Assembly: GCA_002307115.1 (NCBI GenBank)
Contig: DBTP01000152.1
Span: forward strand, 1-5,712
Source of the DNA: Fibrobacter sp. UBA1313
Lineage (GTDB): Bacteria; Fibrobacterota; Fibrobacteria; Fibrobacterales; Fibrobacteraceae
Direction of reading: 5' to 3'
DNA: 5,712 nucleotides
In this document: positions 1 to 5,712 of the stretch, piece after piece
Layout of the letters: the number at the start of each line of letters is the position of its first letter
Position numbering within the stretch: position 1 is the first letter of the stretch
Program-made: the position numbers and the translations under genes
The notes under the pieces: generated by a model
Database searches by the model: none
What the model saw: only the letters and a program-made list of their open reading frames with translations
What the model was told of the DNA's origin: nothing

Positions 1-2852
1 TCTGCTATTTCTAAAGTGGGCACCGGTGGTTTCTGCAAATTGATATTCGACCACACCAACGTGTTACCCACAGCGGTACCTGCAACCGTAAAGGATCCAT
101 TCACAACAGTACCTATACCCATCACCCAGAAAGAAGCCTTTCCATTTTGAAGTGTTACTGAAGTGATTTGATTGCCATTGGAATCCAGGAAAACGAGCGA
201 ATCCGAAGTAGTTAGGAACAGTTGTTCCGTGCAACCTTCACAGGTTTCACCTGCATAAAGAACGCCTACGCGCACGGGGTATGCAATATTGGTCCATTCG
301 CCAAGTACTGTGGTATCAGGGGAGATTTCCTTCCAGTTTGCATCCGCAAATACAATGTTTGGAAGCGGGTATTCTGGGACCGTGAAATATATTTCTTCAT
401 AAAGAGAGCCATCCGCTTTTAAGGAATAATGAAGACAATAGGTTCCTGGAGCGAGCGAGCGGTGGAGAACGATTGCGGAGGTATCAATAGTAAAACCCGT
501 ATAGCCGGAATCTATGGTGATACCTCCATAATTCAACCCTTCGACAAGTGTGACTCCTTCCACAGAAAGACTGCCCCCGGTGAGCAAAAAGTCAGAAGCC
601 GCAAGCATGGTATCTACTTCTACTGTGCCAGAGAAATCACAGGTAAGGCCTTGCTGTTTCAGAATCTGCCAAATTTCATATTTCAGCAAACTATCTGGAG
701 CCGCGACTTCCATAGAAAAATAGGATCTTTCCGTGTGTAAATCCATGGAGGTGCGCATTTTGAAATTGGATTCATACGGATTTCTTTCCGCATAGAAAAT
801 ATGGAATTGGTAACTCTGGCCTTCCACCAGAGGATTCCCAGTGTTTTGACCAATAGTATCTAAAAGGACCGATCCGGACTGCTGTCCATGAACACCTCCT
901 AAATCAACGACAAGACGATTATCAATAAAGACCCAGACATCGTCATCTCCCATAAATTCAAAGTACTGACCCGGAATATATTGGAATTCCGCCTGCACTT
1001 TCATTGTAAAGCCATAATTATGGTACTGACCTCTCGACTGCACTGGAATGGAATCATATTTTAGATTGAGAACCGTTTTTGCATCATCCAGATACTGAAA
1101 ATCGTCCAAGAGAAATAGTCCCCCCTCGGGACTCTGCGTGTCCTTCTGAGCAAACCAAAAACCCGCAGAATCCAAAGTGAGGGTAAGATCACGGCAAGTC
1201 GCATTGGTATAAGTGGTCCCACTCTGGGTTTCGGGTAAGAACCAAGCATCCAGATGCGCGGCGTTAGTGCACTCGGATTCTGGAAAATTTGTGGCCCGCA
1301 TGGGAACTCCTGTAGCACCTAAAATCGATTCCACCATCCCAAGCTCTACACCTCCTGCCCCCTGCGGACATGAAGTGTTGGAACCTGAAGTGCCCCCGCC
1401 AAAATCCTCATCCGTTCCTGTATCTTCATGCTGATATTTGGTGGCTTCGTTACTAGAACCATCATACCAATCGAACATCATTACAGCAATCGTACGAGTA
1501 GGACATTCGCCTAGAGATCCCACAGGAAATCGGGAATACAGTACCGGGGCGCCCGTCGGATAGGGATTGGGTTTGATCCAGGCCGTGTCCCCTATGGCAA
1601 AAATGCTATCCAAAGCGATTTGGTTCCCTGCCGAAAGACCCGAGGCCGTATAAATTTCTTTACCAATGGTTTGTTTGAAAAAGACATCGAAACCCGTAGC
1701 GGAGCCTTGGTAAGTAGTTTCAAACCAGCCGCAGTAATTGGCTACAGCGGTCATGTGAATAGAATCTCCACCGATAACCATACTGGGAGTTGTATTGGTC
1801 CAAGGACTCATGAAACGAATGACCCGTGTGCTCACTTTTGAATAAGAAACGGTGACAGATCCATTCGAGTTCAAAATCAGCCATACTTCGTGAACACCCG
1901 TGGGGAACAAGGAATTCGTTGCGGCTACTGTGAATGTATTCGTAGTCATCGCATTACCGCCGCCACCTGTTTTGATGGCTATAGAAACCGCGGTTGCAGA
2001 GAGTGTGGTTCCAATATCACGAGTATACCACTTCGCTAAACTGGTCTCCGCTGTCATGGCCGTATTATTTGCGGTACCTGCGGTAAGATACGGAGTCCCT
2101 GTGGAGCCCCAATAGGCATGTATTGTATACGTAGGATCAAAGCAAGTGCCAGCGGTACCCATCGTAGCAGAAATCGAAGGAGTTCCCGCAGTGCCATCAA
2201 TGTAGGCGGTATTGTTACTTGACAACAGGCTCGCCACATCTAACGTTGTCGAGGAGGGATAAGTGTCACTCGTAAGGGGACGTTGAAAATAAATAGGCAT
2301 AACGGCGACGAGTTGCGACGCGGCAAAGGTGTATGAAAACCAGCCACAGGAAGCAGCGGTAGCGGAGTAAGTCATGGGCAAGGTATCCACACCATAAATC
2401 ATATTGGGGACTATTTTATCTCCCCAGGGGCTCTTAAACCAAACCGTGTAACCCGATGGGGGAGAGACCTCGGTAGGACCCGTTGCACTTAGCGTATAGG
2501 CACCTGTTGTGGCGTCTACATAAACCCAGACTTCAGTGCCATAATCCAGAATGTCTGCAAGTGGAACGGAAGCGGACCAAGTTTCAGTGCCTGTTGAGAC
2601 AGAGAAAGTTCGAGTGGAGGCCGCGTTGATCACATCTGTGTATGAGTAAACATGCCACCCATTGCCTTCTGAGGTCATGTCATAAGTCGTCGTTCCGCTT
2701 TGCTGCGACGTCACCGAAAGCGTATGTAATGCATCAGCAAGGTTGGCATCCGACGACCAAGGCGACTGCACATGTATAGTGTATGACTGTGCAAAAACGG
2801 TTCCGGTAACCCATAGCAAAAAACACATCAAAAATTTAATTTTTGAGTTCAT
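1..2852 (-). CDS. Fibro-slime domain surface protein B (3' end outside window)
   Basis: A secreted multi-modular protein, open from the ATG at 2852 to the window edge: 950 complete codons plus two bases, no stop reached. The start is supported by GGAG 7 nt upstream and by an immediate Sec signal peptide: basic MNSKIK, hydrophobic core, and a cleavage site after VFA (Ala21). Cys10 is not in a lipobox. Then come four imperfect repeats (about 24-122, 135-230, 242-338 and 343-440), three opening with a ...SPW motif. A complete fibro-slime domain follows (about 459-705): AVMMFDWYDG near its start, DEDFGGG (481-487), GDDDVWVFIDN (635-645), VVDLGG (648-653), FHIFYAER (683-690) and MRTSMDL (699-705). 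Ig-like modules follow to 950, with Cys738/Cys806 and CEGC (871-874). The last residues, PPVPTLEIA, match protein A just before its calcium-loop-like motif, so B probably continues with a similar tail. The likely role is a cell-surface adhesin or polysaccharide binder, inferred from the family; no catalytic motif was recognised. Confidence 0.93.
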   Translation of the reverse strand, partial: MNSKIKFLMCFLLWVTGTVFAQSYTIHVQSPWSSDANLADALHTLSVTSQQSGTTTYDMTSEGNGWHVYSYTDVINAASTRTFSVSTGTETWSASVPLADILDYGTEVWVYVDATTGAYTLSATGPTEVSPPSGYTVWFKSPWGDKIVPNMIYGVDTLPMTYSATAASCGWFSYTFAASQLVAVMPIYFQRPLTSDTYPSSTTLDVASLLSSNNTAYIDGTAGTPSISATMGTAGTCFDPTYTIHAYWGSTGTPYLTAGTANNTAMTAETSLAKWYTRDIGTTLSATAVSIAIKTGGGGNAMTTNTFTVAATNSLFPTGVHEVWLILNSNGSVTVSYSKVSTRVIRFMSPWTNTTPSMVIGGDSIHMTAVANYCGWFETTYQGSATGFDVFFKQTIGKEIYTASGLSAGNQIALDSIFAIGDTAWIKPNPYPTGAPVLYSRFPVGSLGECPTRTIAVMMFDWYDGSSNEATKYQHEDTGTDEDFGGGTSGSNTSCPQGAGGVELGMVESILGATGVPMRATNFPESECTNAAHLDAWFLPETQSGTTYTNATCRDLTLTLDSAGFWFAQKDTQSPEGGLFLLDDFQYLDDAKTVLNLKYDSIPVQSRGQYHNYGFTMKVQAEFQYIPGQYFEFMGDDDVWVFIDNRLVVDLGGVHGQQSGSVLLDTIGQNTGNPLVEGQSYQFHIFYAERNPYESNFKMRTSMDLHTERSYFSMEVAAPDSLLKYEIWQILKQQGLTCDFSGTVEVDTMLAASDFLLTGGSLSVEGVTLVEGLNYGGITIDSGYTGFTIDTSAIVLHRSLAPGTYCLHYSLKADGSLYEEIYFTVPEYPLPNIVFADANWKEISPDTTVLGEWTNIAYPVRVGVLYAGETCEGCTEQLFLTTSDSLVFLDSNGNQITSVTLQNGKASFWVMGIGTVVNGSFTVAGTAVGNTLVWSNINLQKPPVPTLEIA
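3..1211 (-). repeat. Duplicated segment, copy in gene B
   Basis: About 403 codons here align with 407 codons of gene A (5694-4474), from YTNATCRD in the fibro-slime domain to PPVPTLE(I/T)A. In the block from ASDF(L/M)LTGG to the end of the PEYPLP segment I count about 67 identical residues of 86. At nucleotide level 1188-1211 is identical over 24 bases to 5671-5694. The similarity very likely continues past the window edge. Confidence 0.88.
740..1478 (-). other. Complete fibro-slime domain in protein B
   Basis: Residues about 459-705. The first half carries AVMMFDWYDG, the DEDFGGG turn, a Cys, a GMVES.LG...P segment and YTNATCRDLTLTLD. The second half carries LDDFQYLDD, FTMKVQAEF, GDDDVWVFIDN, VVDLGG and FHIFYAER, ending near MRTSMDL. 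The second half is the most characteristic part of the fibro-slime model and resembles the calcium-binding edge of PA14-type beta-barrels. In this family the domain is thought to bind glycans, but no ligand can be read from the sequence. Confidence 0.85.
1412..2783 (-). repeat. Four tandem N-terminal repeats in protein B, about 100 residues each
   Basis: The modules open at residues 24 (YTIHVQSPW), 135 (YTVWFKSPW), 242 (YTIHAYW) and 343 (RVIRFMSPW). They close with related strands: EVWVYVDATTGAYTLS (107-122), AYIDGTAGTPSISA (216-229), EVWLILNSNGSVTVS (322-336) and DTAWIKPNPYPTGA (422-435). The second and fourth also share a CGWF core (169-172 and 374-377). The third is the most divergent and lacks the SP of SPW. 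The alternating hydrophobic pattern with conserved tryptophans suggests small beta-sandwich modules, possibly carbohydrate-binding. I cannot assign them to a named family. The repeats are seen only at protein level. The span given also includes the linker up to the fibro-slime domain. Confidence 0.7.
2787..2852 (-). other. Sec signal peptide and start region of protein B
   Basis: These 22 codons give MNSKIKFLMCFLLWVTGTVF followed by Ala21 and Gln22. The pattern is a short basic N-region (Lys4, Lys6), a hydrophobic core from Phe7 to Trp14, and a V-F-A cleavage motif with the cut expected between Ala21 and Gln22. It is a classical signal peptidase I type. No lipobox cysteine follows, so an outer-membrane lipoprotein is not predicted. 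It fixes the start codon and shows that B is exported. Confidence 0.88.
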
Positions 2853-2859
2853 TTTAAGA

Positions 2860-2863
2860 CTCC
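2860..2863 (-). promoter_or_regulatory. Shine-Dalgarno site of gene B
   Basis: The minus strand reads TGGAGTCTTAAAATG, with GGAG separated by 7 nt from the ATG at 2852. This is a normal ribosome binding site and supports the chosen start together with the signal peptide. Confidence 0.8.
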
Positions 2864-2906
2864 ATTAAATTTACCCACAAACCCCAGAACCGAACCGTAG
2901 AGAAAG

Positions 2907-2935
2907 ATAATATTCTAAGTCTAATAATCTTGTAA
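2907..2935 (-). promoter_or_regulatory. Candidate promoter for gene B
   Basis: On the minus strand TTACAA (2935-2930) is followed by a 17-bp spacer and TATTAT (2912-2907). The -10 box matches the sigma-70 consensus at 5 of 6 positions and the -35 at only 3 of 6. Transcription would start near 2900, giving a leader of roughly 50 nt. The region is AT-rich, so a chance match is possible. A promoter is expected somewhere here because gene A upstream ends in a terminator. Confidence 0.35.
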
Positions 2936-2973
2936 GAATTTGTTTTCGTTTGTGTTAGATATTTTAATTCATT

Positions 2974-3126
2974 TTAATACAACCTATTCTTATGGGCGCG
3001 TCTAAAAATTCTTTTTCTATGAAATCGACGGCGACACATCGCAATAGTTCGTCGTTCAAAGTGGCGAATAACACAATTATTGGCTACTTTTTGCTTCTGC
3101 TCTTGCTCGATCTCGCTCAATTTCAT
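2974..3126 (-). CDS. Possible small, highly basic protein (50 codons), uncertain
   Basis: An ATG at 3126 opens a 50-codon frame ending in TAA at 2974-2976, preceded in frame by a TGA 12 codons upstream. The product starts with an acidic/polar, Gln-rich stretch (MKLSEIEQEQKQK). It then becomes strongly basic, with CRRRFHRKRIFRRAHKNRLY at the C-terminus. I recognise no family. Against a real gene: the only purine-rich match (GCGGA) lies almost directly on the ATG, with too little spacing for a good ribosome binding site. A frame this short can also arise by chance. In favour: it lies wholly between the terminator of gene A and the candidate promoter of gene B, and its charge pattern is markedly skewed. 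It could instead be part of an untranslated leader of gene B. Confidence 0.22.
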   Translation of the reverse strand: MKLSEIEQEQKQKVANNCVIRHFERRTIAMCRRRFHRKRIFRRAHKNRLY

Positions 3127-3220
3127 TTCCGCAAACCAATTTTTAGAGGGGCCCTTATTTCAAAATACTAAGCGTCTCATTTTTCTTTATGTGTAAATAA
3201 CGTTTATTTGTGGTCTATTG

Positions 3221-3258
3221 AAAAAAAATCTCAGGAGCTTACTTGCCACTGAGATTTT
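3221..3258 (-). terminator. Rho-independent terminator of gene A
   Basis: A perfect 10-bp inverted repeat, read on the minus strand as AAAATCTCAG (3258-3249) and CTGAGATTTT (3234-3225), encloses a 14-nt loop. The T stretch continues to 3221, giving eight consecutive U in the transcript. It begins 33 bp after the stop codon of gene A. The stem is only moderately GC-rich, but the shape and the U tract are standard. On the plus strand the U tract is shorter, so the terminator is mainly for the minus direction. Confidence 0.85.
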
Positions 3259-3291
3259 CTGTCAAACACAAAACGATTTTTAAATCTCGAA

Positions 3292-5712
3292 TTACCGTTC
3301 TGTACGACGCACGCCCCAAACCGAGTCCGTTTCGGTTTTCGAGACAATTGTATCGCCCGCTTTCATCCGAATCTTCAATTGAGCAATATAGGCCCCCGAA
3401 CCGACTAAACGCCCTTCAGTGCTACGAGCATTCCAAGCCAAAAAGATATTTCCTGGATTTTGCAAACAGTCACCACCAAAGAGAGAATCGGAGCAGGCAA
3501 TGGTCCCTTGCGCCGAATTCACATATTGTCCCAAATTTGTGAAATAATAAACTTCATAAAGAAGTTTTACGGAGTCTGCGGTCAACAACCCCAAAGAGGT
3601 ATCTCGATCCGCATTCAAATTCAAGAGAAGTTCTGCCATATTGTATTCAATCAAATGCCCAGGGAGCCCCACTTCCAGAGCGACATCTTCAATATTTTTA
3701 TCCAAATCTACTCTCAGCGGACTAACCGAAGGAGATGCTGGATCCGATGTGGTTGAAGGAGTGAGTGTTGTAAGTGTCGTAGATTCTACTATAACTTTTT
3801 GTTCTCCCTCAATACGCACCCAAGGGTTAGAAATATGTGGTGTATTTCCGCTTAAATCAAGGCCCACCCCTGGAACAAAACGCACACTATCGCCTACCGA
3901 AGGCACTTCCCCCGTACGAGCACTAAAAAAGATTTCGTAACGATAATTTCCATCATAACGCTCGCCAGAAATGGAATGGAACGTTTCATTCATTTTTTTC
4001 CCTGAACGCCAAAAATGATATTCAAAAAGACTATCAAATGAGATTTCATTCGCTTCCAGTGATTCACTAAAAATCAATGTCAGTAAAACGACATCATTTT
4101 TGCGCAGGGCTACAGACGCGCTCAAAAGAATCGGGCCCACTTTATCCTGGATACGTCCCGTTACTTCAAAGGAAACCGACTTTCCTGAATCCGTGCCCTC
4201 TGTGGGAACATAGGTAAACCATGTGGTCACATCGCCAGAATAGGGATTTTCTTGCATCCCCGTAAATACGGTTTTCGTAAAGGCATCGGAAGTGAAGGAC
4301 AAAGAAGACTTACCCATTTTTGCAGAGTTCAAAGCACTCCTATTTTCATGATGAACAAGACTATCGCCAAATTGCCAAAAGAGAGAATCCGGCGAGTCTT
4401 TGCCGCTCAGGGATCGACTGTAATTCAAATACAGGCTGTCCGCAATACCGTCGCCATTGCGATCATACATTCCTGCAGTTTCAAGCGTAGGGACAGGAGG
4501 TTCTCTAAGAGTGATATTCTGCCACGATAGCCTATTAGAAACAGTCATTCCAGAAACAGTGAACGAGGCATTTTTTACACCATGTCGACTCATCACCCAG
4601 AACGTGGCTTGTCCATTTTCAAGAACAATGGATGTTATTTCATGTTGCAGAGAATCTAAGAAAATGAGAGAATCTGGAGTCGAGAGATGTAATTCTTCAT
4701 TACAAATGGAGCACGTGGCGCCCATATAGAAAATACCCACATTCACAGGATACGGCGTTGCCGCCCATTCTCCCAAAGTGGTTGTGACCACATCTCCAGG
4801 GATTTCAATCCAAGACGAATCGGCGAAAGCAATTGTAGGGAGGGGGTATTCGGGGATGGTAAAATAAATTTCATCATACAAGGAAGGATCCGATGCAAGA
4901 GAAAAATGCAAGCAATAAATTCCTGGTGCTAAAGATCGGTTGAGAATAATTGCCGCCGTGTCCACTGTAAATCCAGTATAGCCAGAATCAATAGTGATAC
5001 CACCATAATTGAGACCCTCAGTGAGTATTACCCCTTTTTCAGAGAGCGCCCCTCCCGTCAGCATAAAATCGGAAGCCGCGAGAGTTGTGTCTGTACTGAG
5101 AGTTTTTGAGTAATCGCAAGTTAAGGATTTGCCATTCACAATTTGCCAAATTTCATATTGAATGAGGTTCGCAGCAGTGCTTATTTTTTGAGGATAATAG
5201 GTTCGTTCCGTTTGCAAATCCATGGTGGTGCGCATCATAAAATTAGAACCGGGCTTAGATCTTTCCGCATAAAAGATGTGAAACGAATAAGTTCGCCCCT
5301 CAACTAAGGTATCGCCCGTCGTTTGACCAATGGTGTCAAGGTTCACAGAACCTTCAAGAGCCGCATGTTTTCCCCCAAGATCAACGACAAGACGATCGTT
5401 AATAAAAACCCAAACATCATCATCTCCACGAAATTCAAAATGCTGACCCTTTACATACTCAAATTCCGCTTGTACTTTCATAGAGAAGCTGTAATTGTGT
5501 TTTCCTTGCCAATCTTTTCCTGCCACATTATCCCATTTGGGATTCACAATGGTCGAGGCACTATCAAGATATTGGAAATCATCAATGGGGAAAAATCCCA
5601 CTTTCCCCGCGTCTTCATCTTCATCCATATCAGCGACCCAAAAACCATCATCGTCTAAAGTCATCTCAATATCACGGCAAGTCGCATTGGTATACCCCTT
5701 TTGAATGGTATC
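3292..5712 (-). CDS. Fibro-slime domain surface protein A (5' end outside window)
   Basis: A secreted, multi-domain fibro-slime family protein, probably on the cell surface; no enzymatic motif is seen. The frame is open to the window edge, so 806 residues plus a TAA stop are visible. The ATG at 5664 is internal: the codons upstream of it (YTNATCRD) match the interior of protein B. Domains, numbering from the edge: second part of a fibro-slime domain, about 1-166, with GDDDVWVFIND (96-106), VVDLGG (109-114), FHIFYAER (144-151) and MRTTMDL (160-166); Ig-like modules, about 170-410, with Cys199/Cys267 and CSIC (334-337); DRNGDGIAD (417-425), a calcium-loop-like motif; a further Ig-like part around 520-635 containing FSESLE; a Ser/Thr/Pro linker (642-665); and a FlgD-like end (about 754-806) with GRLVGSGAYIAQLKI, closing in VWGVRRTER. 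A terminator follows 33 bp after the stop. The family assignment is firm. A role in adhesion or polysaccharide binding is inferred from Fibrobacter relatives. The signal peptide and any N-terminal modules lie outside the window. Confidence 0.93.
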   Translation of the reverse strand, partial: DTIQKGYTNATCRDIEMTLDDDGFWVADMDEDEDAGKVGFFPIDDFQYLDSASTIVNPKWDNVAGKDWQGKHNYSFSMKVQAEFEYVKGQHFEFRGDDDVWVFINDRLVVDLGGKHAALEGSVNLDTIGQTTGDTLVEGRTYSFHIFYAERSKPGSNFMMRTTMDLQTERTYYPQKISTAANLIQYEIWQIVNGKSLTCDYSKTLSTDTTLAASDFMLTGGALSEKGVILTEGLNYGGITIDSGYTGFTVDTAAIILNRSLAPGIYCLHFSLASDPSLYDEIYFTIPEYPLPTIAFADSSWIEIPGDVVTTTLGEWAATPYPVNVGIFYMGATCSICNEELHLSTPDSLIFLDSLQHEITSIVLENGQATFWVMSRHGVKNASFTVSGMTVSNRLSWQNITLREPPVPTLETAGMYDRNGDGIADSLYLNYSRSLSGKDSPDSLFWQFGDSLVHHENRSALNSAKMGKSSLSFTSDAFTKTVFTGMQENPYSGDVTTWFTYVPTEGTDSGKSVSFEVTGRIQDKVGPILLSASVALRKNDVVLLTLIFSESLEANEISFDSLFEYHFWRSGKKMNETFHSISGERYDGNYRYEIFFSARTGEVPSVGDSVRFVPGVGLDLSGNTPHISNPWVRIEGEQKVIVESTTLTTLTPSTTSDPASPSVSPLRVDLDKNIEDVALEVGLPGHLIEYNMAELLLNLNADRDTSLGLLTADSVKLLYEVYYFTNLGQYVNSAQGTIACSDSLFGGDCLQNPGNIFLAWNARSTEGRLVGSGAYIAQLKIRMKAGDTIVSKTETDSVWGVRRTER
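4474..5694 (-). repeat. Duplicated segment, copy in gene A
   Basis: This is the counterpart of the segment at 3-1211 in gene B. It spans the second part of the fibro-slime domain and the Ig-like modules, stopping just before the DRNGDGIAD motif only because gene B leaves the window there. The copies differ by about four codons in length, in line with duplication followed by divergence. Confidence 0.88.
5215..5712 (-). other. Fibro-slime domain in protein A (start outside window)
   Basis: Residues 1-166 as numbered from the window edge. They correspond to B residues 542-705 and keep every signature element: IDDFQYLD, FSMKVQAEF, GDDDVWVFIND, VVDLGG, FHIFYAER and MRTTMDL. One difference from B is an acidic stretch, DMDEDEDAG (28-36), where B has the much less acidic AQKDTQSPEGG. 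Confidence 0.85.

Larger units (their letters stand above)
2853..3291. other. Intergenic region between the two paralogous genes
   Basis: This 439-bp stretch is more AT-rich than the flanking genes, especially at 2865-2990 and 3155-3230. From the gene A side it holds the terminator (3258-3221), the possible 50-codon basic ORF (3126-2974), a candidate promoter (2935-2907) and the Shine-Dalgarno site of gene B (2863-2860). Only short, weak inverted repeats are seen in the remainder (for example CGACG/CGTCG around 3027-3055). I see no tRNA, no recognisable riboswitch and no mobile-element end. Confidence 0.7.

Noticed and set aside
222..740. Plus-strand frames at 222-422 and 429-740
   Set aside because: They lie opposite well-supported coding sequence of protein B and encode low-quality sequence with no recognisable motif.
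75..2159. Repeated GGTACC palindromes (75, 2073, 2154)
   Set aside because: They arise from the recurring Gly-Thr-Ala codons in protein B and are irregularly spaced; no operator or repeat array is implied.
3149..3154. GGGCCC palindrome in the intergenic region
   Set aside because: A single 6-bp palindrome without a longer stem or a U tract; too short to call an operator or terminator.
2853..3291. Possible structured RNA or riboswitch in the intergenic region
   Set aside because: Apart from the terminator only 5-bp stems were found, with no conserved riboswitch core that I could recognise.
3243..3940. Overlapping plus-strand frames opposite the 3' end of gene A
   Set aside because: They are antisense to conserved domains of protein A, overlap each other, and look like shadows.
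5662..5664. ATG at 5664 as the start of protein A
   Set aside because: The frame stays open to the window edge, the upstream codons match the interior of the fibro-slime domain in protein B, and no signal peptide follows this ATG.
5323..5704. Plus-strand frames at 5323-5658 and 5495-5704
   Set aside because: They are antisense to the fibro-slime domain of protein A; the residue make-up is not protein-like and no ribosome binding site stands out.

Overview
The window holds two large, same-direction (minus strand) genes for secreted fibro-slime family proteins, both cut by the window edges, and one 439-bp intergenic region. The fibro-slime domain, the modular Ser/Thr/Gly/Asp/aromatic-rich surface-protein style, the FlgD-like C-terminus ending in a ...WGVRR-type tail, and a mid-40s to about 50% G+C impression (not computed) all point to Fibrobacter (Fibrobacterota) or a close relative. 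No RNA gene, CRISPR array, transposase or phage gene is visible.

Layout in the direction of transcription (high to low coordinates): (1) 5712-3292, protein A, 5' end outside the window, 806 residues plus stop visible: fibro-slime domain, Ig-like modules, a calcium-loop-like DxNxDGxxD motif, a Ser/Thr/Pro linker and a FlgD-like C-terminal module. (2) 3291-2853, intergenic: a clear rho-independent terminator for gene A just after its stop, a possible 50-codon very basic small ORF, a candidate promoter, and a Shine-Dalgarno site for gene B. (3) 2852-1, protein B, 3' end outside the window, 950 residues visible: Sec signal peptide, four imperfect N-terminal repeats of about 100 residues, a complete fibro-slime domain, then the same Ig-like modules as protein A. 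Protein B has no stop codon before the window edge.

A and B are tandem paralogues. About 403 codons of B (1211 down to 3) align with 407 codons of A (5694 down to 4474), in places at nucleotide identity. They probably form part of a cluster of surface proteins for adhesion or for binding plant polysaccharide. That role rests on family knowledge and is not proved by this sequence. The terminator plus a candidate promoter suggests that the two genes can be transcribed separately. The most unusual content is the four-fold N-terminal repeat of B, which I cannot assign to a named family, and the small basic ORF between the genes.
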